DNA of 52,908 nt from CAZOZP01 sp964584325 (GTDB taxonomy: Bacteria; Bacteroidota; Ignavibacteria; Ignavibacteriales; Melioribacteraceae), in assembly GCA_964584325.1 (NCBI GenBank), contig CAZOZP010000018.1, positions 1 through 52,908 on the forward strand, written 5' to 3'. The position numbers and the translations under genes were made by a program. The notes below the pieces were generated by a model. That model had not been told where the DNA came from. It did not search any database and saw only the letters and a list, made by a program, of their open reading frames with translations. This document shows, piece by piece, positions 23,177 to 30,515 of this stretch (the stretch's first letter is position 1; each line of letters opens with the position of its first letter).

Positions 23177-25127
23177 ATACTATAACATACTTGAAAAAAC
23201 CACTTTAAGAAATAATCTTAAAAAAGTTATTAAACAATCGCTTAAAATGGTTAGGCCAAGACCGAAAATCAGCATAATCGATTGGGCTGAAAAGAACATT
23301 TATCTCAGGGATCCAATACCTGGACCGTTCAGAATAAAAAATTCACCTCATTTAAGAGCAGTTTTTGAAGCTTTTGACGATCCGACAACAAGAAAAATTT
23401 CTATTATGGCCAGTTCTCAGGTCGGGAAAACCTTATTGATGATGATAATTTGGGCTTATTATGCTGATATTGATCCTTCAGGAATGCTGATCATGCACCC
23501 AACAGACCGTGAAGTTCAAATATTTGCAGATACTAAGTTAGACCCATTGATTGAAGATTCTCCGATTCTTAAAAGTAAAATAGGAAGCAACACCAGGGGA
23601 AGCATTAAAGGAAGTACAACCAGGAGAAAGTTCTTCCCCGGCGGTTGGACTGAAATAATAACAGGTTCATCAACAGGCACAACCCGGCAGCGTTCGGCAA
23701 AAAGAACTATGGCCGATGATATCGATGCAATTGAATTTACAACAGCATCTGAAGGAGATCATACAAGCAACCTAGAAAAAAGGACAACAACTTTTAAGTA
23801 TGATTATCTTCACATTAACATCAGCACTCCCCTACTCGAAGGTTCATCAAGAATTCAAAAGAAATACGATCTTGGAAGCAGAGGTGAATTCTATGTGCAG
23901 TGTACTGAGTGTAAAGAGTGGTTTATTCCGGACGATGACTGCTTAACTTACGATAAAGAACTCGATATTTTCGGGGTAGTTATAAAAAATTATCCTAAAA
24001 CAGCTGCTTTAGTTTGCAAAAATTGCGGGTCTCTTTACACTGAAGATAAAAGATATGATTTAATCCGGAACGGGAAAGTAATTCACCAGGATCCGGATAA
24101 TCCTCATAAGTCTTTCCGGTTTAATCAATTTCAATCCACTTTGTCAAGCCTGGAAAATTGTGCAATTGAAAAAATTGCAGCATTGGAAGATCCGGAAAAG
24201 ATGGAAAGCTATTACAACACTGTTCGGGGAATTCCTTACAACAGAAAAAGGGGTGAATCAATTGATCCGCTTTCATTAATGGATTCGATTGAAGATTACA
24301 TTAACCCGGATAATCCTTTAATTCCGAATGATGTTCTATTGATCACCGGATCAGCAGATATTCAAAGAGGAACGAAAGAAAAACCGCCAAGAATTGAAAT
24401 GGAATTCTGGGGATGGGGTTTAGGTGAAGAAGCATGGTTATTGCACAGAGTAGCTTTTATCGGAAATGCCGTAAATCAGGAAGTATGGGATAAGCTATTT
24501 GCCTATGTAGATAATTTGAAATTTATTAGGACAGATGGACTTGAAATTTCGATTTCAAGGATATTCTTTGATTCAGGTGATCAATCCGAAAGCGTTTACA
24601 GCCAACTTAGCGGAAAATTTCAAAGAGGATTTATCCCGATTAAAGGTGCAAATAATTACGGTGCAAGTCTATTACCTAGAAGTTATTCCAGAGTCGGGAA
24701 AAACAATAACACCTTGCTTCTTGTTCTCGGAACTCAGGCAGCAAAAGGCGAATTAATGTCACGCCTGGAACAGAAGAAACAAAACGGCCCAAAGAAACTT
24801 CATTTTCCGAGAATGTTTTGTAATGCTGAATATTTCAAACAATTAACTGCAGAACACTTGGTTAAAAGGAACACCGGAATGATCACCTATTATGTTTATG
24901 AAAAGAAGGAAAAGAATTCAGCAAATGAAGCATTTGACCTTCTAACATATAATTACTGTGCAATGAAACATTGTCTTCCTAATTTCAACAATCTTAAACT
25001 TAAATATGATACTGAATCAGCTGAATTAAATAAAGAAAATAAAGTCTCTGAGGTCATAGAAACACCTAAAAAAACAAACACCTGGGGTGGCTATAAAAAG
25101 ACATCAGGGTGGGGCGATTATAAATAA
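23160..25127 (+). CDS. terL: Terminase large subunit, GpA family
   Basis: 655 residues, near the length of lambda GpA (641). The ATPase part has Walker A ASSQVGKT (about 84-91) and Walker B MADDIDAIE (about 174). DYLHINISTPLLEGSSRI is the coupling region, and two CxxC pairs (CTECKEWF, CKNCGSLY) form a zinc site as in GpA homologues. The nuclease part begins near VLLITGSADIQRG and includes RIFFDSGDQSESVY. It cuts and translocates DNA into the prohead. Confidence 0.92.
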   Translation: MKTTIEYYNILEKTTLRNNLKKVIKQSLKMVRPRPKISIIDWAEKNIYLRDPIPGPFRIKNSPHLRAVFEAFDDPTTRKISIMASSQVGKTLLMMIIWAYYADIDPSGMLIMHPTDREVQIFADTKLDPLIEDSPILKSKIGSNTRGSIKGSTTRRKFFPGGWTEIITGSSTGTTRQRSAKRTMADDIDAIEFTTASEGDHTSNLEKRTTTFKYDYLHINISTPLLEGSSRIQKKYDLGSRGEFYVQCTECKEWFIPDDDCLTYDKELDIFGVVIKNYPKTAALVCKNCGSLYTEDKRYDLIRNGKVIHQDPDNPHKSFRFNQFQSTLSSLENCAIEKIAALEDPEKMESYYNTVRGIPYNRKRGESIDPLSLMDSIEDYINPDNPLIPNDVLLITGSADIQRGTKEKPPRIEMEFWGWGLGEEAWLLHRVAFIGNAVNQEVWDKLFAYVDNLKFIRTDGLEISISRIFFDSGDQSESVYSQLSGKFQRGFIPIKGANNYGASLLPRSYSRVGKNNNTLLLVLGTQAAKGELMSRLEQKKQNGPKKLHFPRMFCNAEYFKQLTAEHLVKRNTGMITYYVYEKKEKNSANEAFDLLTYNYCAMKHCLPNFNNLKLKYDTESAELNKENKVSEVIETPKKTNTWGGYKKTSGWGDYK

Positions 25128-25141
25128 TTAAAAGGAATAAA

Positions 25142-25576
25142 ATGAGTTATTCAGAAAGAAAAGCAATACTGTTTCTATTATTTCTAAACGAATTCATCCG
25201 TGAAGGGCATTTAAGAATTTATGGCGAAGCAATTGAAACGAAAGTAAGTTATTTATTAAATCTTTATTCCGGATCAGGTTCAAAAAAAGATATAAATAAA
25301 TTGAACAAAGCGATCAATATAGCTAAAGACGAAATAATTAACTCAGGGGTTAAATCGACTTCTATTATGATGCTGGCCTTTGTGATATTTACGGCAGATC
25401 TATTCACCGAGAAAGTTAAAGGTGAAAGATTCAGAGCCTGGATTGAATTAAAAAAAATCGCTGAATATACTAAAGTTAGAAAGTATGTAGGCTCGGAAGG
25501 TTTCAAAAAATCTTACGCCGCCGAATATGATAAAGCTAATCTACTAATCGAAATTATAGAAAGGAACTCTTTATGA
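25142..25576 (+). CDS. Accessory phage protein, unknown
   Basis: 144 residues, mostly helical, with AAGGA before the start. First gene of a cassette of small genes between terminase and portal. It has one hydrophobic stretch (TSIMMLAFVIFTADLF, about 97-112) that may be buried rather than membrane-spanning. Overlaps the next gene by ATGA. Confidence 0.55.
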   Translation: MSYSERKAILFLLFLNEFIREGHLRIYGEAIETKVSYLLNLYSGSGSKKDINKLNKAINIAKDEIINSGVKSTSIMMLAFVIFTADLFTEKVKGERFRAWIELKKIAEYTKVRKYVGSEGFKKSYAAEYDKANLLIEIIERNSL

Positions 25577-25947
25577 AAACTATTGACATCTATTTGGCGG
25601 CACCTTACAAATCAGACTACAAAGACATCCGTGAAAAGCGAATGAGGGAAGTTAACCGGATAGCCGGAACTTTAATCCGGAACGGCAACATTGTTTTTTC
25701 TCCACTTTCACACGGAGATACAATCTGCAAACAAGTTTCTATGAAAACGGATTGGAATACCTGGGCAAAACAAAACGAAGCTTTTATAGCAGTCTCTAAA
25801 AAACTTGTAATTCTCGCTCTTCCCGGTTGGCGTGAAAGCATAGGAGTCCGTGAAGAAATGAACCTTGCTGAAAAATATAAAATTCCGATTGAAATAATCC
25901 CTGCAACATTCTTGCCTGAGCAATATGAAGAAGGATCCAGAGTATGA
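25573..25947 (+). CDS. DUF1937 / nucleoside 2-deoxyribosyltransferase-like protein
   Basis: 124 residues. DIYLAAPYKSDYKDIREKRM, NRIAGTLIRNGNIVFSPLSH, then WAKQNEAFIAVSKKLVILAL, PGWRESIGVREEMNLAEKY. This is the Rossmann-like fold of nucleoside deoxyribosyltransferases, in the DUF1937 branch (YLAGPY, VFSPI.H, LPGW..S.GV..E). The glutamate in REEM corresponds to the nucleophile of that superfamily. Possible roles in nucleotide salvage or base modification in the infected cell. Confidence 0.8.
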   Translation: MKTIDIYLAAPYKSDYKDIREKRMREVNRIAGTLIRNGNIVFSPLSHGDTICKQVSMKTDWNTWAKQNEAFIAVSKKLVILALPGWRESIGVREEMNLAEKYKIPIEIIPATFLPEQYEEGSRV

Positions 25948-26078
25948 CACTAATTGAATTCATTGAAAAATTAGACCGGGATTCAGCGATTATGCTCTTG
26001 AAAGAGCTAGTCAAAGAGCACCCGATTGTAAAATTTAATTTAACAGAAATCGCAAAAGAAACATTGAGGGAGAAATGA
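25944..26078 (+). CDS. 44-residue peptide in the accessory cassette
   Basis: MTLIEFIEKLDRDSAIMLLK continues to a C-terminal LTEIAKETLREK. Both ends overlap neighbours by ATGA (25944-25947 and 26075-26078), which supports real translation. No family recognised. Confidence 0.55.
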   Translation: MTLIEFIEKLDRDSAIMLLKELVKEHPIVKFNLTEIAKETLREK

Positions 26079-26248
26079 AAATACTATATCAAACAGACAA
26101 TGCTCAAATCCAACAATTTGGCGGGATGATACATATAGTCCACTACGGCAAAACAGTAATTGCTATGTCGATTCAGGATTTTAAGATAATTGCGGATAAA
26201 ATAGAGCTGCATCCAGAAGAATCAAGACCGCAAGCAGGGAAAAGATAA
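26075..26248 (+). CDS. 57-residue protein in the accessory cassette
   Basis: MKILYQTDNAQIQQFGGMIH, then IVHYGKTVIAMSIQDFKIIA and a basic end. Beta-rich small protein of unknown function, coupled to the previous gene by ATGA. Confidence 0.5.
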   Translation: MKILYQTDNAQIQQFGGMIHIVHYGKTVIAMSIQDFKIIADKIELHPEESRPQAGKR

Positions 26249-26249
26249 A

Positions 26250-26477
26250 ATGGAAATTAAGTATGAATTAAGCAACGATGGACGAAAATCTTTGACGCCT
26301 TGCCCATTTAAGATAAGGACAATGGGGGATAACGAAGTACGAAGACTTGGGACATTTAGTTGCGGTTATTGTCTTTATTGTGTTGCTGTTGATCAAATAA
26401 ATAAAATAACGTATTGCAGTCATCCGAGCGGCATCAATATCGTTCAGCCAAAAGAAAATAAAACGGAGGACAAATGA
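26250..26477 (+). CDS. Small cysteine-rich protein
   Basis: 75 residues with six cysteines, including CGYCLYC and CPFKI, plus a C-terminal YCSHPSG. It probably binds zinc. The next gene also encodes a Cys-rich protein with a C.HP element, so the two may be related by duplication. Confidence 0.5.
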   Translation: MEIKYELSNDGRKSLTPCPFKIRTMGDNEVRRLGTFSCGYCLYCVAVDQINKITYCSHPSGINIVQPKENKTEDK

Positions 26478-26698
26478 CAATTAAAACAATTAAAGAAATT
26501 GCGAAAGATATGGGGAAACCAAAACGCAAAATTTGCTGTAATTGCAAACACGGTGGGAAGCAATTTAAAGTTCACCGAATAAATTACCTACATTGCGAAC
26601 ATCCAAAATATGATGGAAAAGAAACGGCTTGGGAAACATTGAATGAAATTTGGAATGGATGTGAAGATTTTGAGCTAAAAATAAAGGAGCTAAAATGA
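26474..26698 (+). CDS. Small cysteine-rich protein
   Basis: 74 residues. KICCNCKHGGKQFKVHRINY, then LHCEHPKYDGKE and CEDFELKIKE form a likely zinc-binding unit of the kind often seen in phage proteins (C.NC..G ... C.HP ... C..F). Overlaps both neighbours by ATGA. Confidence 0.5.
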   Translation: MTIKTIKEIAKDMGKPKRKICCNCKHGGKQFKVHRINYLHCEHPKYDGKETAWETLNEIWNGCEDFELKIKELK

Positions 26699-26883
26699 TT
26701 TACGCACAATGTTTTATACTGCTAATAATTATAGTATCATTTTTTATGCATCTTAACTATGATATTAACGGCAGGCCAGCCAAAGAGCCTAAAGGGTTTA
26801 ATGGTGTGGTAAGTACAGTGGTTAGTATAGCCATCACGGTAATTATATATTATATCGCTGGTGCATTTTCAAAAATATTTTAG
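26695..26883 (+). CDS. Small membrane protein, two helices
   Basis: 62 residues: helix 1 (AQCFILLIIIVSFFMHL), a loop with DINGRPAKEPKG, and helix 2 (VVSTVVSIAITVIIYYIAGA). No family recognised. A holin-like role cannot be excluded but a better candidate is at 35039. Confidence 0.5.
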   Translation: MIYAQCFILLIIIVSFFMHLNYDINGRPAKEPKGFNGVVSTVVSIAITVIIYYIAGAFSKIF

Positions 26884-26893
26884 TGGAGGAGAA

Positions 26894-27517
26894 ATGAACG
26901 ATAAATATTTAAAAATCTTAAATCGATTTTGTGCAAAAGACGACTTTAGACTGGACTGGATAAAAAATATAAATAACGCTTACGATAAAACGGTTGCTAC
27001 AAATGGAATTATTTTAGTAGCTGTCCCGAAAATATCAGATGAATATAAAGATGTAACAGAAAAGATTAGCCATATTTACCCAATGCAAAGCAATATTAAT
27101 ATTAAATACCTAATAAACAAAATAGAAGAGCAGGCAAAAACATATTGGCCTGTGGTTATTAAGTGTAAAGCGTGTGAGGGAAGCGGGGAGGTCGAATTCT
27201 CTTTTGATTATGATTATCAAATACACACACTCACCGGTACGTGCCCGGTTTGTGATGGCTCGGGGGAAAACAAAGAAAATAAAACATATTATCGATTCCA
27301 GGAAACCGTCGTCAGTTTAGAGCAAATTAATGGGCTATATTACATTGCCAAGTCTGTTGGTGTGAAAGAAATTACACTTGTGTATAGTTCCGCAGGTTCC
27401 CCTTGTGGGGTATTTCAAATAGGTGAACTAGATGTAGTTACAGCCGGTAGAAAAATCGTAAAAGACGGGGATACGATTATTGAGGTGATCGGAGCAAATT
27501 TAGGGGATTTACAATGA
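26894..27517 (+). CDS. Phage protein with DnaJ-like zinc-finger motifs
   Basis: 207 residues from the ATG at 26894, preceded by GGAGGA. It has paired CxxCxGxG motifs (CKACEGSGEV at about 95 and CPVCDGSGEN at about 120) as in the DnaJ zinc domain. The N-terminal part (CAKDDFRLDW, AYDKTVATNGIILVAV) and C-terminal part have the look of a clamp-like or DNA-associated phage protein, but I do not recognise them. Confidence 0.6.
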   Translation: MNDKYLKILNRFCAKDDFRLDWIKNINNAYDKTVATNGIILVAVPKISDEYKDVTEKISHIYPMQSNINIKYLINKIEEQAKTYWPVVIKCKACEGSGEVEFSFDYDYQIHTLTGTCPVCDGSGENKENKTYYRFQETVVSLEQINGLYYIAKSVGVKEITLVYSSAGSPCGVFQIGELDVVTAGRKIVKDGDTIIEVIGANLGDLQ

Positions 27518-27708
27518 AACTAACCTGGATAAAAGGCGAAAAATCAACATACGCAGAATGTTGCGAAATTCTTTACGAAATAATCTATCAAAACGGATGT
27601 GCGGTTCTTTACATCGATAATAAATTTTATTCTGCACCCGGAACGATGGCCGAGTGTAAACACAAAGCTCAAAAACATTTTAAAGAAAAATTCAGGATAA
27701 TAAAATGA
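27514..27708 (+). CDS. 64-residue protein, unknown
   Basis: MKLTWIKGEKSTYAECCEIL, then ALYIDNKF-like strands and a basic helical end. Overlaps both neighbours by ATGA. Confidence 0.5.
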   Translation: MKLTWIKGEKSTYAECCEILYEIIYQNGCAVLYIDNKFYSAPGTMAECKHKAQKHFKEKFRIIK

Positions 27709-28235
27709 GACTAACGCCCGAACAATTAGAAACCCTTGCCGAAATAGCCGAAAAGCATATAGTAAGGACAGGTGGTGAAAAACGGCCAGTTATGTTTGAA
27801 CTGGAAGGGGTAAGACAAATAATAAAAGCTTATGAGGGGATCAAAGAAATTGAAAGGATCAAAGAATTTAATAAAACTCTTGAGTCAAAACTGGACAAAA
27901 TAGAAGAAAATCTGGATCAAGTTTTATCCAACGAGACAAACGAAAGTTTAAGCAAATGGCTGTCGGATAAAAGAGAAAACCAAATCAAAACTAATACAAT
28001 TCCCAGTGTCCGTTATATAATCGAGTTTGAAGAAGGGGTATATTATGCAGGTTGGGATGGTGATCCAGGGCGGACATTAAAACTGGAAAACGCTATGATT
28101 TTTGAAACAAAAAGATTAGCAGAAAAAATACTTGAAAGAGAGTTAGAGAACAATCCTCATAGAAAATATAAAAACTCAAAACTTATCACAGTCGATGCAG
28201 GTAAACAAATAACCTATTTACAGGATCCAGAATGA
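27705..28235 (+). CDS. Accessory phage protein, unknown
   Basis: 176 residues. N-terminal helical and coiled-coil part (RLTPEQLETLAEIAEKHIV, IKEFNKTLESKLDKIEENLD), then a C-terminal alpha/beta domain (SVRYIIEFEEGVYYAGWDGD, PGRTLKLENAMIFETKRLAE). The second part looks like the small domains often attached to phage tail or regulatory proteins. Coupled by ATGA to the next gene. Confidence 0.5.
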   Translation: MRLTPEQLETLAEIAEKHIVRTGGEKRPVMFELEGVRQIIKAYEGIKEIERIKEFNKTLESKLDKIEENLDQVLSNETNESLSKWLSDKRENQIKTNTIPSVRYIIEFEEGVYYAGWDGDPGRTLKLENAMIFETKRLAEKILERELENNPHRKYKNSKLITVDAGKQITYLQDPE

Positions 28236-28663
28236 AAACCTATGTTCTGATGATCTCAAAATACTTCCCAAAGTCCCACAAAAGAGCCGGCGGACCAACT
28301 GCATTTATAAGCAAAATAGCAATGGGCACGAAAAAACACACAATCCGGGGGAACTATGATCTTTGGGTAAAAAGATTCGAAAAGATCAACCGGGGTGAAG
28401 CAGTCCTTTCGGTCCGATATTGGGAAGATCTGCCCTATAGAAGCAAACAAATAGAAGCTTTTGTATTTGATATATCAGACGGAATTGGAATTCAGAGAAT
28501 TGTTTTCAGAGACTTATATAACTGTATGGTGGATGGGAAAAGTTCACCGGTTTGGCTTGATTACAATGATGGATTAAATGCGGCCGATTTTCAGGACTGG
28601 TTCAAAGATTACGATCTATCCAAACCGATGGCCGTTATTCATTTTACGGCTTTTAGATATTAA
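28232..28663 (+). CDS. ASCH/PUA-like phage protein (tentative)
   Basis: 143 residues. FISKIAMGTKKHTIRGNYDL, WVKRFEKINRGEAVLSVRYW and SKQIEAFVFDI follow the pattern of ASCH-like proteins encoded by Bacteroidota phages (KIHTIR ... W ... G). ASCH domains bind RNA or nucleotides. The C-terminal part has WLDYNDGLNAADFQDWFKDY. The match is from pattern memory only. Confidence 0.5.
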   Translation: MKTYVLMISKYFPKSHKRAGGPTAFISKIAMGTKKHTIRGNYDLWVKRFEKINRGEAVLSVRYWEDLPYRSKQIEAFVFDISDGIGIQRIVFRDLYNCMVDGKSSPVWLDYNDGLNAADFQDWFKDYDLSKPMAVIHFTAFRY

Positions 28664-28692
28664 AAAAAATACAATTATTTTAATTATATTCT

Positions 28693-28720
28693 TGCATATA
28701 CAACAAATATGTTGTATATT
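28693..28720 (+). promoter_or_regulatory. Promoter with a perfect operator palindrome
   Basis: ATATACAACA-AATA-TGTTGTATAT (28696-28719) is a perfect 10-bp inverted repeat. It is embedded in a sigma70-like promoter, TTGCAT (28693-28698) and TATATT (28715-28720), 16 bases apart. It precedes the two-gene unit 28755-29409 whose second gene is an XRE regulator, so autorepression is likely. Confidence 0.7.
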
Positions 28721-28754
28721 GAATTAAGAGATTTAAATAATTTCAGAGGATGCG

Positions 28755-29126
28755 ATGGAAGATAAAGTAATGGAAATTTTAGGAGCAAATAAGCTTGTTT
28801 GTAGATATGCCGACAACTTATGTGAAAGATTGAAATCGAAAAACATTGATGCAGGCTACACTATTTCAGTAAATGATTACGGAACCTCTTGTTATATAAT
28901 ACTAACACCGGGTGGCGAAAAATTGAAAATTAGGATATCCGATCATAGCGTGCAAAACCGGGATAGAATGATTGATGAAATGCACGTTAATTTAGATAGA
29001 AATGTTGATGAATTAGTAACTTCTATTGACCGTCTGCACAATCCAAATAATTATAAGTTTATACAAACTAAAACAGGAAACTATCTTTGCGATGGCGTCC
29101 GTGGTATCTGGGTTAAAGGTGAATAA
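28755..29126 (+). CDS. Unknown protein paired with an XRE regulator
   Basis: 123 residues, with AGAGGATG before the start. N-terminal helix (ANKLVCRYADNLCERLKSKN), beta strands (GYTISVNDYGTSCYIILTPG, EKLKIRISDHS) and a C-terminal part with GNYLCDGVRGIWV. It is the first gene behind the palindromic promoter, one base before the regulator. The size, pairing and own promoter resemble a toxin-antitoxin or regulatory pair, but no toxin family is recognised. Confidence 0.5.
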   Translation: MEDKVMEILGANKLVCRYADNLCERLKSKNIDAGYTISVNDYGTSCYIILTPGGEKLKIRISDHSVQNRDRMIDEMHVNLDRNVDELVTSIDRLHNPNNYKFIQTKTGNYLCDGVRGIWVKGE

Positions 29127-29127
29127 G

Positions 29128-29409
29128 ATGAATGAAAATACATTAAATGAAGCACGGAAAATGATTGCCGAATTTATAAAAAGCCGGCGGGTACAGCTAA
29201 TGTTAACACAACAACAGTTAGCGGACAAAGCGGGGTGGCATCAGCAGACTATTCAAAGAATAGAAGCCGGGAAGTTTTTTTTAAATCTTAAACAACTGTT
29301 AATTATCTGCGAATGCTTAGATTGCTATTTCTTTTTTGGCGAAAAGGATTCTAGCGATCCCTTAATAGAGACGATGAGGGATAGGTGGGGGAAAAATTCA
29401 AATAATTAA
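29128..29409 (+). CDS. XRE-family HTH regulator
   Basis: 93 residues from the ATG at 29128. The helix-turn-helix is clear: IKSRRVQLMLTQQQLADKAG, WHQQTIQRIEAGKFFLNLKQ, LLIICECLDCYFFFG. Likely binds the palindrome at 28696-28719 and represses its own operon. This unit is inserted within the late region, so it can be expressed independently of the phage late genes. Confidence 0.8.
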   Translation: MNENTLNEARKMIAEFIKSRRVQLMLTQQQLADKAGWHQQTIQRIEAGKFFLNLKQLLIICECLDCYFFFGEKDSSDPLIETMRDRWGKNSNN

Positions 29410-29441
29410 AAAACATAGTGAAAGAAGCTGAATAAAAGGAT

Positions 29442-29480
29442 GGAGCTATAAGAAATTGCAAAAGGGCTTCTTATAGCTCC
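29442..29480. terminator. Perfect 13-bp hairpin after the XRE gene
   Basis: GGAGCTATAAGAA (29442-29454) pairs perfectly with TTCTTATAGCTCC (29468-29480). There is no T tail, and a second dyad TGCGATATCGCA (29488-29499) follows directly. It could be a terminator, an RNA-processing site or a protein-binding site at the end of the inserted regulatory unit. Confidence 0.5.
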
Positions 29481-29546
29481 GGTGGGATGCGATATCGCAC
29501 TACAAATATATAACGTTCCATTGACAAATTCAAGACAAAGGAAGTG

Positions 29547-29804
29547 ATGGATTTCGAAAAGTATATAACCTGGATGGAAGAATTAAATTCAGTCGGTTTG
29601 GTAACTGATACCCAATTAGTCCATTTGCGGATAAAATCAGAATTTAACACCCTCAAAGAAGAAAAGATGATATCGGTTGCTAAGGCTGAAGAAATACTTT
29701 CCGAGAAGTATTACCTGTCAATCTCCACAGTGCACTGCATAATTTATCCAGGCTCAAGAAAGAAAAGCGGGTATGATATGAGCCAGGCAAAAATAATTTA
29801 TTAA
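29547..29804 (+). CDS. Small phage protein, unknown
   Basis: 85 residues from the ATG at 29547, with AAGGAAG as ribosome-binding site. YITWMEELNSVGLVTDTQLV, HLRIKSEFNTLKEEKMISVA, AEEILSEKYYLSISTVHCII resembles a helical DNA-binding protein (the ISVAKAEEILSEKYYLSIST part could be a helix-turn-helix). Last gene of the cassette. Confidence 0.5.
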   Translation: MDFEKYITWMEELNSVGLVTDTQLVHLRIKSEFNTLKEEKMISVAKAEEILSEKYYLSISTVHCIIYPGSRKKSGYDMSQAKIIY

Positions 29805-29969
29805 ATACACCTTAAATCGAAAATGCCAGTCCGCTTTTATTTCGTAACACTATAACCCTTTATGCCCTTAAAAATATTAAGTCTTTCTAAATTTAAGCTG
29901 ATAAAATACATCTTGTTTTAGTATTTCCCCTATTGCATTTTACACACAAGAAAAATAAATGTGTGTGAA
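29805..29969. other. Spacer before the connector/portal genes
   Basis: AT-rich, no gene. Contains an inverted CGTAACAC (29843-29850). May hold a late promoter. Confidence 0.3.
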
Positions 29970-30515
29970 ATGATCAAGTCAGACTTCAAAATATTAAGTC
30001 AAATTTTAGTTTCGGGGGCCGTATGGGCTTTTACTGAAACAATCGCTTATCAGTCTACCGATTACGATCTAATAATAAAGCTCAAGAAAACTAATTCCGC
30101 TGTTATGACACTTACCGCGACTGCCGGGGAATCCGGGAGCTTTGTGTTTAACATAACGGCATTAAATACATCCGCTCTTTCAAAAGGTTGGCATACCGCT
30201 CAGGTTGTCGTTTATAATAAAGGAACTCAAGAAATTGCTGATCTTTTAAACACAGACGTTTTTATTGAAAAACTTTTGACTGATAGCGAAGACGTTCGAA
30301 CTGAGAACGAAATAATTTTAGATAATATCGTTGCTGTTCTTAAAAACAGTTCAACCAGGGAGCAAGGTGTTATCGGAACTCCCGGCGGTACTTCAATTAC
30401 TTACAGAACTCTCACCGAGCTATCCGATATCAAAGATAAATACCAGGCTAGGGTTAACCGGGAAAGACAGATTAAATCCGGTGAATTCAAAAGAACAGAA
30501 GGAATCTACTTATGA
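29970..30515 (+). CDS. Phage connector-region protein with gpW-like end
   Basis: 181 residues from the ATG at 29970. The first 90 residues are an Ig-like beta fold (YDLIIKLKKTNSAVMTLTAT, SGSFVFNITALNTSALSKGW). The C-terminal end (LDNIVAVLKNSS, TSITYRTLTELSDIKDKYQA) follows the pattern of gpW-type head-joining proteins. Proteins with this two-part plan are common between terminase and portal genes of GpA-type phages. Overlaps the portal start by ATGA. Confidence 0.6.
   Translation: MIKSDFKILSQILVSGAVWAFTETIAYQSTDYDLIIKLKKTNSAVMTLTATAGESGSFVFNITALNTSALSKGWHTAQVVVYNKGTQEIADLLNTDVFIEKLLTDSEDVRTENEIILDNIVAVLKNSSTREQGVIGTPGGTSITYRTLTELSDIKDKYQARVNRERQIKSGEFKRTEGIYL

Noticed and set aside
26695..26883. 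Phage holin
   Set aside because: Two membrane helices fit, but it sits among unrelated accessory genes; the protein at 35039 next to the spanin is a better candidate.
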